DNA of 64,000 nt from positions 248,001 to 312,000 of the forward strand of contig CM074696.1 of assembly GCA_037367355.1 (NCBI GenBank), written 5' to 3'. Each line of letters begins with the position of its first letter. Positions within the stretch are counted from its first letter, which is position 1. The notes beneath the pieces were generated by a model. The model saw only the letters and a list, made by a program, of their open reading frames with translations. It ran no database searches and had not been told where the DNA came from. Below, in pieces: positions 45,777 through 57,139 of the stretch. Source of the stretch: Neoscytalidium dimidiatum. Lineage: Eukaryota > Ascomycota > Dothideomycetes > Botryosphaeriales > Botryosphaeriaceae. The position numbers and the translations under genes are program-made.

Positions 45777-47792
45777 GTGTGTAGGCAAAAGAAAAAGGGA
45801 CGTTCGTTAAGATCTTTTGCTTGAGCATTTTTTTTTTTTTTTTTTAGAGACACGAGAATTGATGCGCATGCTTGGTGGTCAGGAGAGGTGTTTTGCATGA
45901 TGCGCGCGTGCAATGCTGGCAGATAGTAAATATGCGTTTTTTTCCCTTTCTCTCTCTCTCTCTCTCTCCCAGCGCAACTTCGTTCCTGCAAGCCGTGGGT
46001 GTGCAGCGGACTGGTTCGTTCCCCTTGTTGCGTATATCGAACGCCCGCTCTCGGGTGTATAGTTCTGCAGTAAAACATCCCCATACAGTGACGTACGAAC
46101 GCTGCCTGCCTGCTTGCCTGCCGCCGCCGCCGTCGCCGCACTAAGAAATGCCTGCGCTCCGTTCGTATCCGGCCCGCGCCGGAGCAAGCAAGCAAGCAAG
46201 CGCCAAACCGGTTGCCAAGCTGGCGAAAACGGCTCTACAGCAGCGCCAAGCGCTGAGGCCGGCGTTCGACTGTTTTTAGAGTTCAGGAGCGGCCGTCAGG
46301 TCGGAGCGGTGGGGGGGGGGAAGGCTCGTCACTGTGGCTGACTTCGCAATGCTGACCGGTTAGGTTCGGCCCTGCAGAGAGATAACAAGTGTTTTTGGGG
46401 AAAAGAATGGGGTCCTGCGCCGCCACGAACGGTCGAGAACGAGGGCTGCGACGTGGCAGAAGGGACGCAAGATAGGGGAGACTTGTTGCAGGTCGTAGGA
46501 AGCGAGTGGCAAAGTAGGGTGGGTGGGTGGGCGAGCGTCTGAGACGCTCGTTTCAAAGGAGGGCTCGGTGACGGGAAAGTGGGTTGGAGATAGGCCCCGG
46601 CTTGGGGCAATCGGACGAAAGAGCGATGTAGAGGCGCTGCACGCTTGGAGAGGCGAGGCAAGACGAGACAATGGCGTTGTGGAGAGAACGACTCGTCGTG
46701 ATACATTCTCTCGAGGCAATCGAAGGGCAGCTGTCGCGCGTTCACCATCATATGATGGCGATAAGAGCAGCATGAACGAGGGCTGGAGAAAGCAGAGCGC
46801 GCAAGAGCGCCCATGCGCCGCAACGGCCGGCTAATTAGACTTCTTCTTTCTCGTCTTCTTCCTAAATGCTAGCTCCTTTCAAATATACGAGACCAGGGGC
46901 CAGAACAGCCAAGAACTGCTCACCAGTCGCCACCATATGTGTGGCGCACGGCTATTGTGGGCCACTGTGCCGTACTCGCGACGTGCCGTTCCCGGCCGCT
47001 AGTGGTATGCGTATGCGTGTGTGGGGATGAAGGGAGGCCTGCTTTCTCTTCAGGTTTCCCACTAAAACATTCTTGATTGAACGCGTACTCGACGACGTAT
47101 GGCTGTCGTACCGGCCACCCGGGTGGATATATTATCTATCGAAGAAGGGTCATTTGAGAGGTCACATGTAGATCACCGGAAGAGAGAATTCTGAAGCAAG
47201 TTCTTCCTCTTGACAATTCCAATTATTAAGCGCTTTTTGCCTGGCCTTGATGCCAACTAATGCTCGTGAAGGTATAGAACTGCTCTGTTCAGACATGACG
47301 AACAACAGCAAAATTGGATGAAAACAAGGAACGGGAGCAAATCGGCAGCCCATGATCTTCCCATGGTGGGAAGAAAAAGACGTGTGCGTGCGTGTGTGTG
47401 TTTATAGGTGACGGTCCGTGTGATGATAATGCGTGAATAAGCCCTCCTCCAAAGGACGGAAAAGAGAGAGCAAGAAGACAACAAAAACGCCCCGTCTCGA
47501 TACCCAGTCCATGAACCATGAATATAGTGACCATCCCATCCTTTCAACCTGCCCCAAATTGGGTAGAAGCTGATGAGTTGTGTGGTTCCGTTCCGTTCCC
47601 TTCATCCGTCCAGTATTATCCAACGCCGAAGCTCGTAAGTTTTGCTTGACTTTTTAAAAAGAAAACAACCCACGTTAGGCGTGTGCCGTGGTATAGGACT
47701 CTTCCAAGGAGAAAAAAAAAGTAAGGGAAAAGGGATAACGGGAAAAAAAAAAACTTCTAGGGAGCGTCGACCACGAATACCTCCTCCACCAA
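45777..47792. other. Intergenic region
   Basis: Contains a ~19-base T run (45831-45849), a CT microsatellite near 45950-45969, (AGCA)n near 46182-46200, a G10 run near 46310 and a GT-rich run near 47385-47401. No gene seen; frames on both strands are short. The 3' flank of the downstream minus-strand gene occupies the right end. Confidence 0.6.
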
Positions 47793-49919
47793 CTACCTCC
47801 TCATCGACCCCACAGCCGGCCAATCCCTTCCGTTCTCCCCACCGCCATTGCCCCTCTCCCTCTCCGGGCTCGGCGGCAGATCCACCAACCGAACGACCTC
47901 CCGCTCCGGCCCGGCCCCCAAATCCGCCAGCCTCACCACCTCTCTCATCACGCCCGGCCCGGGCGCGTCCGCCAAGCGGATCACCTCGCGCCCGCCCGCC
48001 TCGAGCCGCTCGATCCCGTCGGCCTCGTGCACGGCCGTCGCGCCCCACGGATCCGTGTACCGCGGCGGCGGCGACGGCATCGGCATCCCGTCCAGCTCGC
48101 TCGCGCCGTCGTTGCCTCCTCCTCCTCCCCCGTAGCCGCCCGGGCTCGCGCTCCCGTTGCTCACGCAGCTCGAGCCCCGCCCGTCGCTCGACCACGTCCC
48201 GTTGGCCCAGCGCTCGCGCGCCGAGGTCGAAGGGACAGCAGCGGTGTTGGCGGCCCCCATGTAGCCCGGCGCCGCGCCGCCCGCCATGCCGCCCCCGCCG
48301 CCGAAGCCGTACGCGATGCCGGCGATGTTGCGCGGGAAGAGCGTGGTCGCGGGGACGGAGCCGCCGGCGGCGGCCGGGTGCGGCGGCGGCGAGGACGACA
48401 TGGTGGTGCGCGGGATGGTGGAGAAGGTGATCTCGCCGTTGCCGTCCGGCACGACTTCCTCCCAGCGGGGGCCGGCGGTGCGGCGGGAGCCGGTGATGGT
48501 AGAGGAGGCTGGGGAGGCGGGCGTCGTGGACGTGGTGTCGGTGGTGTTTGTCGTGGCGGTGCTGGTGATGAAGAGGGTGGGGTCCTTTTCGTCCGGGTTG
48601 TGGTATTTGTGGTTGAGGGAGGTGTAGGAGGCCTGGGGGGCGGGCAGGATCTGGTCTTCGTGGTTGCCGGGGAGCTCGTAGATGGAGCGTTGCTGTTGGC
48701 GCTGCTGCTGTGCAGAGGCGGCGGTGGTGCCGTTGGGGAAATAGGACGCCCCGCCGTGATGCGGGTTGGTCCCGTGGTGCGCGGCCATGGGGGATTCGAG
48801 CTCGGGTGGCAGCCCGTTGAAATGAGGTTCCTGGGGCGTTATGGCCGTCCCGCCCGTGTTGCTCGGAGCAGATCCGAGCGTGCTGCTCATTGGGTCCAGG
48901 CCTGTTCGAGAGTTGGGTGTCCGGACGAGCTGGTCGCGATTTTCACACGGTGGCATCCCTGCGGCGATGGCGGCGTTCTGCTGTCCTAGGCGCTTCAGCC
49001 GCCTGCGCCGACGCCGGAACAGTAGTGCTAGTACGGCCAGCAGGAATGCCGCTGAGAAGATACCTCCTCCAAGGCTGATTCCGATGATTGCTGGTGTGGA
49101 GAGACCGCTACTACCGCCCTCTTTTTCCTTGGGTGCAAGTGTAGTTACAGTCCCGACCTGGCAAGTAGTCAGAAATCATGTGATCTGCGGTAATCTTGAC
49201 GCTGTGAGCGAGCAGAGATATCGACGTGCAAATATTCTCCAGAGCAATGGAAGTTGGTATGAAGGATTGAGAAATATGATGCTAGGGTAATCTTTCAGAC
49301 GGGAAGAAGTCTCAATAGGAAGTGCTCTTTCCGACTTGTCCAGAGGCTCCGGAGCTCCACGGCTCCAACGTAAAAGCCGAGAAAGTGGCGCTCCGGGTCG
49401 AGAGAAACGGAAATGAAGGAAATATCCAGATGAACTCACATCAGGTGCTTCGGGAGGTAACGTCACGTTCTCGGCGACTCTGTCGAGCATCCAGAACTGG
49501 CCGGCGGTGTTGTCGGAGGCCTGGGTCAAATGGGCGGCCAGCGAGCCCTGAAAGACGTCAAGATACCAACCGGGGCCGGTCCAGTCGTTGGAGAGCTTGA
49601 CGGAGCCGGCATTGGCATCGATGGACCAGTACTGGCCGGAATAGTAGCCCCAGGGCGTCATGTGAGGGACATCCTTGGGTTGGTTGAAGACGTCGAGGCA
49701 GTAGGTCTGGCCGCCGACGGCGGCGCAGATGTTGAACTTGGCGGGCTCATCGGACTGGCGGAACTGGAACTCGAGGGCGGTGTCGTTGTTGGACAGGGCG
49801 CGCAGCTGCAGGTCGGGCTGGGTCGGGTCGAGGGCCAGCGGCCACAGGCTCCACGAGTTGATCAACTTGTAGGTCGCGGTGCTCGAGATGTCGGATGTCG
49901 AGGAGATGTTCACAAACAT
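47793..49919 (-). CDS. Single-pass membrane protein with QxW (ricin-B-like) N-terminal domain
   Basis: Exons 49440-49919 and 47793-49157 encode 614 residues; the 282-nt intron keeps phase. Residues 12-150 resemble a beta-trefoil lectin half. Two QxW motifs appear ('GQYWSI' at 95-100 and 'GQFWML' at 140-145), each preceded by similar text ('YCLDVF' and 'WYLDVF'), with YKLINSWS near the start. A Gly/Ala-rich transmembrane helix lies near 182-207 and is followed by RRRRRRLKR, which would place the N-terminus outside and the long Pro/Gly/Ser tail in the cytosol. No cleavable signal peptide is seen. The frame stays open upstream to another ATG at 50201, but that extension is repeat-like, so I start at 49919. 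A surface carbohydrate sensor is an inference; the ligand is unknown. Confidence 0.78.
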
Positions 49920-51317
49920 GCTGAGCGCAGGTGATGGGCAATGGGCGGGTCGAGCCGCTGCATAGTGTGGCGGGTGGGAGGAGGTCTGGAGGTCTGGAGT
50001 TGTGGCGGCTGCGTGGTATGGGCCGGCGGCTGGTTTTGTTCGGATGGTGAGCCAAAAAGCTTCTCTCACCGCACGCTCGCACGCCCGCTCGCACGCCCGC
50101 TCGCACAGCGCACGGCGGCGCGTGTGAGGGCGGGGATGTGGACGGCATTCGTCGGGCAGCAGCTTGGCGGAGCGCAGCGCAGGACTGCTGGTCTGGGCCA
50201 TGAATCAACAGAGAGGTTATCAGATGGGACCATCTCGTCGAAACTTTGCCGGGCGGGCATCGGGGCCGCTGGTTGGGCGGGCGTGCAGAAGCCCTACTGC
50301 GCCCGGACTGGTAGGTAACCGCATGGGGCTGCGGCCGGGGGCCAGAGCCACAGTGCGAGGAGGAATAAGGGGATCGAGAACGGCCGTGTGCTGGTTAGAT
50401 CGCGCAACGTTGAGGCTAGACGGTTAAGGTTTTGGCCAGTGTGTGAACGCGAGTCGCAGCGCCGGCCGGCCGGTGAGGGTGTGCTCAGGGGTGCGCGAGG
50501 AGGCGCCTCCGTCAACACCACCGGACGTCTATCCGCTCCGCCCAACTGGGTGTGGCGGGGGCGCGCGTCGCCAAGCATTGAACAAGAGCTGCGAGGCTGC
50601 TGCGCTACAGCCGGTACGCTCCGCCGTCGCGAAGCCAATCTATCAGGAACCGTTTGAGGATTGCGTCTGCGTTCCAGCGCCATGCTTTGAAGACACCCTC
50701 TCTCAAGCAGGAAGGGGTCCATCCAGTTCCTGTGCCACCGTCTTCGTCCCGAGCGCCGAGCTCCCTCGATCGCGAGCGTGCGAGACATCGTCCGGCGGGA
50801 AGGCCCTGAAATGCCGCAATCTTGCTGAACTCAGCTGCTGCGCGTGATAAGGTGAAGTCCGCCTCTGCGCGCCGCCGTTGCTTTCCTGGCGGAGCCGCGG
50901 AAGGCCGACGCCCCCCGGGGTATCCTTATAAGCCATCCGTCGCTCTCCTCCTCGCCGACTCGCCTGAGAAAGGTTGGCAACCGTAAAACCAAGGCAGCCA
51001 TGCTCCCTCCCGATCGAGCCGTCGACCACTATCTCTGCTCAGCCGCGCCCCGTGGCACCCGTCGATGCATTTGCGTTTTTTGGCCGCGGTCAATTTGACG
51101 TCCGCCAGCCCTGCCACGCCCTGTCCAGCCTGCGTCTCTTTCACATTACAGCACGGTGATCATAGAGCCCATTGCGCCCCCAAGACTTGCCCTTCCGAGT
51201 ATCCACCCATGCTTCGATCTACCTGCACGAATACGGCCCCCTGCCCATCATCTCCATTAAACCCCAACTCTAGCTTTCATCGGTATAGGAATCCGCCAAG
51301 CTCATTTTCCTCCTCAA
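49920..51317. other. Intergenic region
   Basis: Leader of the lectin-like gene (-) and 3' flank of the helicase gene (-). Contains a 12-bp tandem repeat (three GCTCGCACGCCC-type units at 50075-50110). Open frames are composition-driven. No gene seen. Confidence 0.6.
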
Positions 51318-54300
51318 TCAGCCGCTGTGCTCTCCTCCGGTCTCGCCGTGCTCTAGAACACGCGTATCCCCGTACGCCTGCTCGTCCCCTTCGACAACAC
51401 CGCCACCGCCTCCACCCTCGCCCTCGTCCATGGCCAGTGCCGCCAGCATCCCGGAAACCCACATCTCGTCGTCAGTGCCCGCGGCCATGAAGCGCGCGTA
51501 ATCCGAGGTAATGTCCAGCCTGATCGCCTCCTTAGTCACGAGGCCCGTCTCCAGCGCCGAGACGCGCTTGTCGCAGTCAGCGGCAGCCGCCTGCCAGCCG
51601 CTGCCGGTGCCGGTGTCAAGGCCCGGCCCGAGCGGCGGCGGCGACGACGACGACGACAACGACGACACCGTGCCAAGATGAGGCTGCGTTCCTGCGGCTC
51701 CCCCATCCACCCACAGCCCGTTGCGCCGGCAGAAACCCAGGAACGTCGCCCAGCACGGGTCGGCGGCCAGCACGTGCGGGTTGCCAATCACGACGAGCGC
51801 CTCCTTCGCGCGGGTGAGCGCGACGTTGAACCGCTTCGGCTCGTGCACGACGCCCAGGCCCCTCTCGACGTCGCGGTCGAGGAAGCGCGGGCGCGCGCGC
51901 GTGGTGCAGACGATGACGGCGCGGGCCTCCAGGCCCTGGAAGGCCTCCATGGGCCCGATGTTGACCGACCACATGCGGAACGGCGGCTCGCGCGCGACCG
52001 TCCGCAGCACGCGCACCTGCGCGCGGAACGGGCTCATGATGCAGATGTCGCGCTCCTTGACCAGCCCCGTGCGCGCCAGCGACTGCGCCGTCGCGCACGC
52101 CGCCCGCGCCTCCGCCACGTTGTACCAGCCGCCGCCCTCGCCGTCCATCTCGTCCGGCCCGGCGTTGGCGTGGAAGAGCACCGGCCAGCCGCGGCCCTGC
52201 CAGCCCGGCCAGGCGCGCAGCGCGTCGGTGCCTTTGGCTTCGGGGATGAGGGTGTCGTGGTAGAAGAGGTTGCTGGGCACGGCCAGGATGGCTGGGTGCG
52301 AGCGGTAGTTGCGGACCAGATTCGCGAAGGGCGGCCGGGTGATGGGGAGCATCGTCCTGTCGAGCGGCTTGGATGGCGCGCCCGGCGCGTTCTTGTTGCG
52401 GGCGAGGGGATGATCCTTGTACAGCGGTCTATTGAAGAGGCGTTCGAACAGGCTGATCTTCAACGCCGCGGTCTTCGCGCGTGGCCCGAGCTGCATGTGG
52501 TCGCCTGCCATGACGAGAATCGGATTCCTGATGATTGCCTTTTTGTCTCTGGGCGGGGCCACCACGCTGATGGGGATCGTGGCTTCGGGCTCTGTGGCTT
52601 GTGCGGCTTCATCAATCATCAACGCACCCCAGTGGAGCGTGATTTTCCTGGACGCTTGTTCAGGATGCAACGTCGTTGTTACACCGTGCTCAAGGGCGAA
52701 TAGGTCTTGGTTGGTGACTCTTGCGGCGACCAGCATGGCAGCATCCCTGCAGGTGGTGACTACAACTTTGTAGGAAAGCAGCTGGGGCTGAGCTGGCAGG
52801 GCGAAGTGATCATGGTCGATGAAGCAATGAGGCATTAGATTCTGTGGGACCTCGGCAAAGGTTCTTGTAGGTGCATTGAGTCGTAAGAAATCTCCGAACT
52901 GCAGGTGCTGGCTGAGACGCTGCGTAAGAGTATCTGCAGCAGGATCCGATGGCGCGCAGAGGAGGATGTGCGGCTTCTGCGAGTCGTTTGAAACAGTTTG
53001 CAGCACGCATTCGACCTAAGGTGACGTTAGCAATTAATATCCGGAAACTTAAAAGGAAATAGATGATCTTGGTTGGCTACACTCGGCCGAGCATGACAAT
53101 AACTTTATTTCCGCGCGAAACATTGGGCCCAAAAGAGTAAAAGGAAATAGGGGGGGTGAGCACGCATTCGCCTTGATGCCACCTCTTTCTGTGGGCAGGT
53201 GAAATGGAATGCTCGTTTCATCCACGCTGCTGGACGTTCGAGAACCAACGGGATTCTTGGCATCGTGGAGCAAGAGAAATTAACATGAAGAAACGGTGAG
53301 GCTACTTACGATCGTCTTCGTCTTGCCCGTTCCGGGCGGCCCACAGACTAGGAAAGGGACCTCTCCATAATTCTGCTGACAAACCGAGTCTACGGCTTTC
53401 TGCTGCTCAAAGTTTAGCTGCTCGTCGAAGAGATCTCGCTGAGCCAGACGCGTGAGCTCCGTCTGTAGTGTGCCATCCTCACCCGTCGGAAATAGCATAC
53501 GACCAGTCCAAGAAGCTTCTCTCTGGCCGCGTATCTCCGCACTCGCTCCTGACGTCTCTGCAATTCCATTTGACGGGTGACGGAGCATCGGGTTCTCGTC
53601 GGGCGTCGTTGATGCCAGGTGATCCAGCGAATCCTGGATCAATGCAAGTGACAGTTGTTGAGCCGCGATCCGGCCATATGGATAGTTGAAGCAGACATTG
53701 AAGCCCGAGCCGACGGACATCAGTGTCTCTCCCTGAGCGATCCGGATGGTCACGAGCTCTTTCGCCTTAGCGATGTAGTGCACACGAGCATTGTACTGGT
53801 AACCCGAGAATCCGAGCCGCAGCGCGCCATTCCACGAAACCCTCGTCAGCTGTCGGACCGACACGACGTCCTCGAGTTCAATGTGAGGGCTGTTCTCGCG
53901 AAGACCGGGCACGTGCAGCACGCAATAGGAAGCACCGTCGGGCTGGTGATGCACCTGCAGAGTGACTTGGTACAGCGCGTAGTTAGAGAATTCCCTGTCG
54001 AGAGCGCGGCCTTCGTCCTTCAGGGCGTCGCAGAAGTAGATTGCGTGGGCCTCAGGTGAGAGGCAAACGGGCTGCTTTGGGTGGAGGTGTTGATATTGCA
54101 ATCTCCTGTGGTTTAGGTTATCCACAGTTGGGCGGCGATGGAGGAATAGAGGTGGAATGAAGCTACTTGCATAGGCATCAAAGGCGATGGTGCGACCCGG
54201 TGGAGTTTCCAGCACGGTGGCAGGTTGGATGTTGATTGAGCGGAGCTCCTCCGGGACGAAGGGCCGTGCGTAGACGTCGAAGGGTTGAGCTACCGCCTGA

Positions 54301-54338
54301 AGCCTGTCATGCGGCATGTTGCTCGCTGACGATTTCAT
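51318..54338 (-). CDS. Superfamily 1 RNA helicase, UPF1/MOV10 class
   Basis: Exon 1 is 53311-side through 54338 (53310-54338) and exon 2 is 51318-53015, joined in phase over a 294-nt intron, for 908 residues. The N-terminal ~300 residues are a family-specific beta-rich part. Helicase motifs follow: Q-motif-like 'LNFEQQKAVDSVC', Walker A 'GPPGTGKTKTI' (about 333-343), Ia 'LLCAPSDPAADTL', motif II DEAAQ (about 478-482), III 'VMAGDHMQLGP', IV/V 'VRNYRSHPAIL' and 'GPMEAFQGLEARAVIVCTT', and VI 'VALTRAKEALVVIGNP'. This set is complete and typical of ATP-dependent 5'-3' RNA helicases related to UPF1, MOV10 and SDE3, which act in RNA decay or RNA silencing. The C-terminal ~120 residues are Ser/Gly-rich and variable. 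The intron falls right after the P-loop. No sign of decay. Confidence 0.93.
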
Positions 54339-55039
54339 GACGGTGGGAAGCGCACGTCGCAGTGCGAAGCGTGTGGAGGGCGAGAGGTGTTGAGGTTAAG
54401 TCTGTTCGCTGCGGGCAGAAGCGAGGCGGCGTTGCAAACAAACAAAGTAGGTGCCTAGCGGTTACATGGCGCCGGATCATGGCAGTCAGAAATGAGGGTC
54501 CGGCGCAGCAAACGCTGGGCGCAGAATCACTGCCTGGCTCTGCGTGAGAGCAGCGCAAGTGAGACGGTATTTGCATGCAACAGCCCGCGCCGCTTGGCTC
54601 TGCCCCAGCCCGCACCTGAGAGTCTAGGCCAGCATGGTGCGAGAACACATATCATCCTATCATCGTTGGAGAGTTGTGATAACACAGACGGGGCAGGTCA
54701 GCGGAAGTGGGGTTTAGCTGTTGTCGTGCCGAGCTGAACGGAACGAAGGGTCGCTCAGCGGATGACGCACAGTCGCGAGTCATTTCGTAGAACTGGCATG
54801 ACTCATGAAGTCTTACAATTTTCGTCGCCAGGCAGCATCACCACCACTCCACACATCTTGACAACAAAGCACCCTGGCATACGCCAGAGTCTCCCCGTCT
54901 CTCCTCTCCTCTCATCCGCGACAAAATTCGAACGACTCGCGACTTGAACGCTCCTCAATCCAACATCAGCCCGCACCGCGACCTCGCCCAACCCACTGCC
55001 AGAAAAAAAAAAACGAAACCCGAAAGCCACCAGACCACC
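54339..55039. other. Divergent promoter region
   Basis: Between the helicase (-) and GCIP-like (+) genes. The last 120 bases are CT/CA-rich leader ending in a run of A. A TTG-started extension of the downstream frame from 54944 is open but lacks an ATG. No element named. Confidence 0.55.
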
Positions 55040-56164
55040 ATGCCGCCCGCCTCCACGCCCGCGGACCTAACCGCCCTCATCGACCTCACGACCTCGACCT
55101 CCGCCCTCCTCACCCAATTCCTCGCCAACCTGTCCCCAACAACAACAACAACAACAACAACCGACGCCTCCTCCTCCTCCTCGTCACCCTCCCAACCCCT
55201 CGACCCAACCATCGACGCCCTCGCCCTCCTCGCCGACTCGGCCACCCTCCTCAAAGCGCACACCACCAAGCTCTCGCTCCTCCTCCTCAACGACCCCTTC
55301 ACCGCGACCGCCGTCGCCAAGGTCCTGCGCGACGTGGCCGCGGCCGTGCTGCCCGCCATGATGGGCGGCGCGCAGCTGTGCGCGCAGAAGCAGCGGGCGC
55401 GCGAGATGCCCGCGCTGCTGGAGAGGGAGGTCCGGGCGCGGGTGCGGCGGATCATGGGCGCGGTCGCGGAGGAGGTGGGCGAAGTGAGGAGGATGGCGGA
55501 GCGGACGCTCCGGAGCGAGGATGATGGTGGTGATGATGGAGGCGGGGCGGGGGAGCGGAGGAGGGAGGGGAGGGACGCGTTGAGCTCGACGGGGTTGGTC
55601 TGGGAGGCGTGCGATGCGTTGATCGAGGTGAGGACGGTTGGGGTTGTGGGGGTGGTGGTGAGCAAGGTCGAGGCGTGGAGGGCGACGCTGTTGGATGCGG
55701 TGGAGGAGCTGAAGGAGTGGGGGGAGGAGGATGAGGAGGATGGGGATGAAGGGGGGTTTGGGAGCGATGAGGAGGATGAGGACGATATTTTTGGGGGGAA
55801 CGATAAGTTGGGGAAGGGCAACGAAGAGCTGCGGAAGCAGCTGGATGCTTCGCTGAAGAAGGTTAAGACGGTGACGGTGCTCTACCAGGCGTTGGTGAAG
55901 CGGCGGATCAAGACGTATCCCGGTGGGGAGGGAAAGGCCGAGACGCTAGACCAGCTGCTAGGGGTCCTGCAGACCATTCCAGACTCGGTGGACGACATGG
56001 CGAGCGCTTTCTACGACTTCAACGGCGAACAGGCACAGAAAGTCTTTTCGACAATCAGTGCTGACGCTGTTCGTGCCTCAGAACTGGTCAAGCAGAATTG
56101 GGATGGCAGGGATGACGAGTTCACAGCTTGGTCAGCCAAGTTCCGGGACGCCATCAACGCTTGA
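55040..56164 (+). CDS. Cyclin-D1-binding protein 1 (GCIP)-like protein
   Basis: An intronless frame of 374 residues from the ATG in ACCACCATGCCG. The N-terminus is hydrophilic with a poly-Thr run encoded by (ACA)n. A helical bundle follows with 'LALLADSATLLKAHTTKLSL', 'MMGGAQLCAQKQRAREM' and 'ALLEREVRARVRRIMGAVAE'. The middle holds an acidic segment (about 230-260; EEDEEDGDEGG and DEEDEDD), then 'LKKVKTVTVLYQALVKRRI' and a helical C-terminus. The pattern and length fit the GCIP/CCNDBP1 family, whose animal members bind cyclin D and helix-loop-helix factors; the fungal role is not established. It is convergent with the CFEM gene, leaving 100 bp between stop codons. Confidence 0.8.
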   Translation: MPPASTPADLTALIDLTTSTSALLTQFLANLSPTTTTTTTTDASSSSSSPSQPLDPTIDALALLADSATLLKAHTTKLSLLLLNDPFTATAVAKVLRDVAAAVLPAMMGGAQLCAQKQRAREMPALLEREVRARVRRIMGAVAEEVGEVRRMAERTLRSEDDGGDDGGGAGERRREGRDALSSTGLVWEACDALIEVRTVGVVGVVVSKVEAWRATLLDAVEELKEWGEEDEEDGDEGGFGSDEEDEDDIFGGNDKLGKGNEELRKQLDASLKKVKTVTVLYQALVKRRIKTYPGGEGKAETLDQLLGVLQTIPDSVDDMASAFYDFNGEQAQKVFSTISADAVRASELVKQNWDGRDDEFTAWSAKFRDAINA

Positions 56165-56264
56165 GAATTATCTTAGGAAGGAACGGCTGTGTCTACAGAT
56201 GCTATCTTCCTCAACCGCCATCAACCAAAATTGTCCGTCACGACTGCCTTCATCGGTACTGCAA

Positions 56265-57139
56265 TCAAACTACAGCGATGAGGTAGCCCATCAAGGACTC
56301 AACATACCACCCCATGCCCACCGCGACAGCCAAACCAAGGCTTTCCTTAGCCCCCATCGCTCTCGCTGCGTTCGCGGTGCTCGAGGCACTCGCCGCACTA
56401 CCCGTTCCTGAGGCGCTGTTTGAAGAAGAGCTACCGTCAGCAGACTCGGTCACAGTAGCAGAGGCGCTTTCGGCGGCAGAGGAAGATGACGTAGCAGCAG
56501 CAGTAGCGGAAGAAGAATCAGCAGCCGTGCTGGGCGTGGCAACCGCGGTCACGTTGACGCTTGGGATGGACGGGACAGTTGTGTTTGCAGCAGTGCCGTT
56601 GGAAGTTGTGGAGATGACGGTGGTGCTGGTGCTGGTGCTAATGCTGTCCGCTGAGCCACTAGTGCTGGAGGAAGGGGCGACTGACGAGCCGGATGCTGTG
56701 GCCGTGGCTGTGGACGCAGACGTCGCGGATGCGGCCGCCGACGAGGAAGACGAGCTCGACAGCTGTTCGCAGATGCCTGTCGAGACCTGCTGCGTCTCTG
56801 CGGGGACGATGTCAGCGACGGGGCATGCGAATCGGGTGTGAGAGAGACGTACTCAGCGCGTCCTCGATCGAGCAGGAGCTCGTCACGCAGCCGGTGATTT
56901 TGTCCGTCAGCTCGGACGCTTTGCTGCACTGGCACGCCTGGTCCGTCACCGCGCAGCCGACTTGCGGCGCGCCGCTTTCGAAGCACGGGATCTGTGCGGG
57001 CAAGGCATGGTCAGCTGGGAGGGCGTTTCTCGAGGGAATTGAGGGGTGAACGCACAGCGCAGCTAGGGATGTCGCTGGTGGTATAGGCAGCGGATGCGAG
57101 AGATGCCGCGGCGGCTAGAAGGGCGGTGCAGAACTTCAT
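56265..57139 (-). CDS. CFEM-domain protein, probably GPI-anchored
   Basis: Exons 57056-57139, 56853-56991 and 56265-56797 encode 251 residues; introns of 64 and 55 nt keep phase. A signal peptide (residues 1-18, 'MKFCTALLAAAASLASAA') leads to a CFEM domain with all eight cysteines: SCA, PCF, GCA, ACQC, GCV, SCS and GIC. A long Ser/Thr/Ala-rich stalk follows. The hydrophobic C-terminus 'SLGLAVAVGMGWYVESLMGY' could serve as a GPI-attachment signal, although it ends with a less usual LIAVV. CFEM proteins are cell-wall or secreted and often bind haem or take part in host contact. A GTATGT inside the tail means an alternative spliced C-terminus is possible. Confidence 0.9.

Noticed and set aside
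49920..50201. 94-residue N-terminal extension of the lectin-like protein
   Set aside because: Encoded by a 12-bp tandem repeat and Arg/Ala/Cys-rich; looks like a translated leader.
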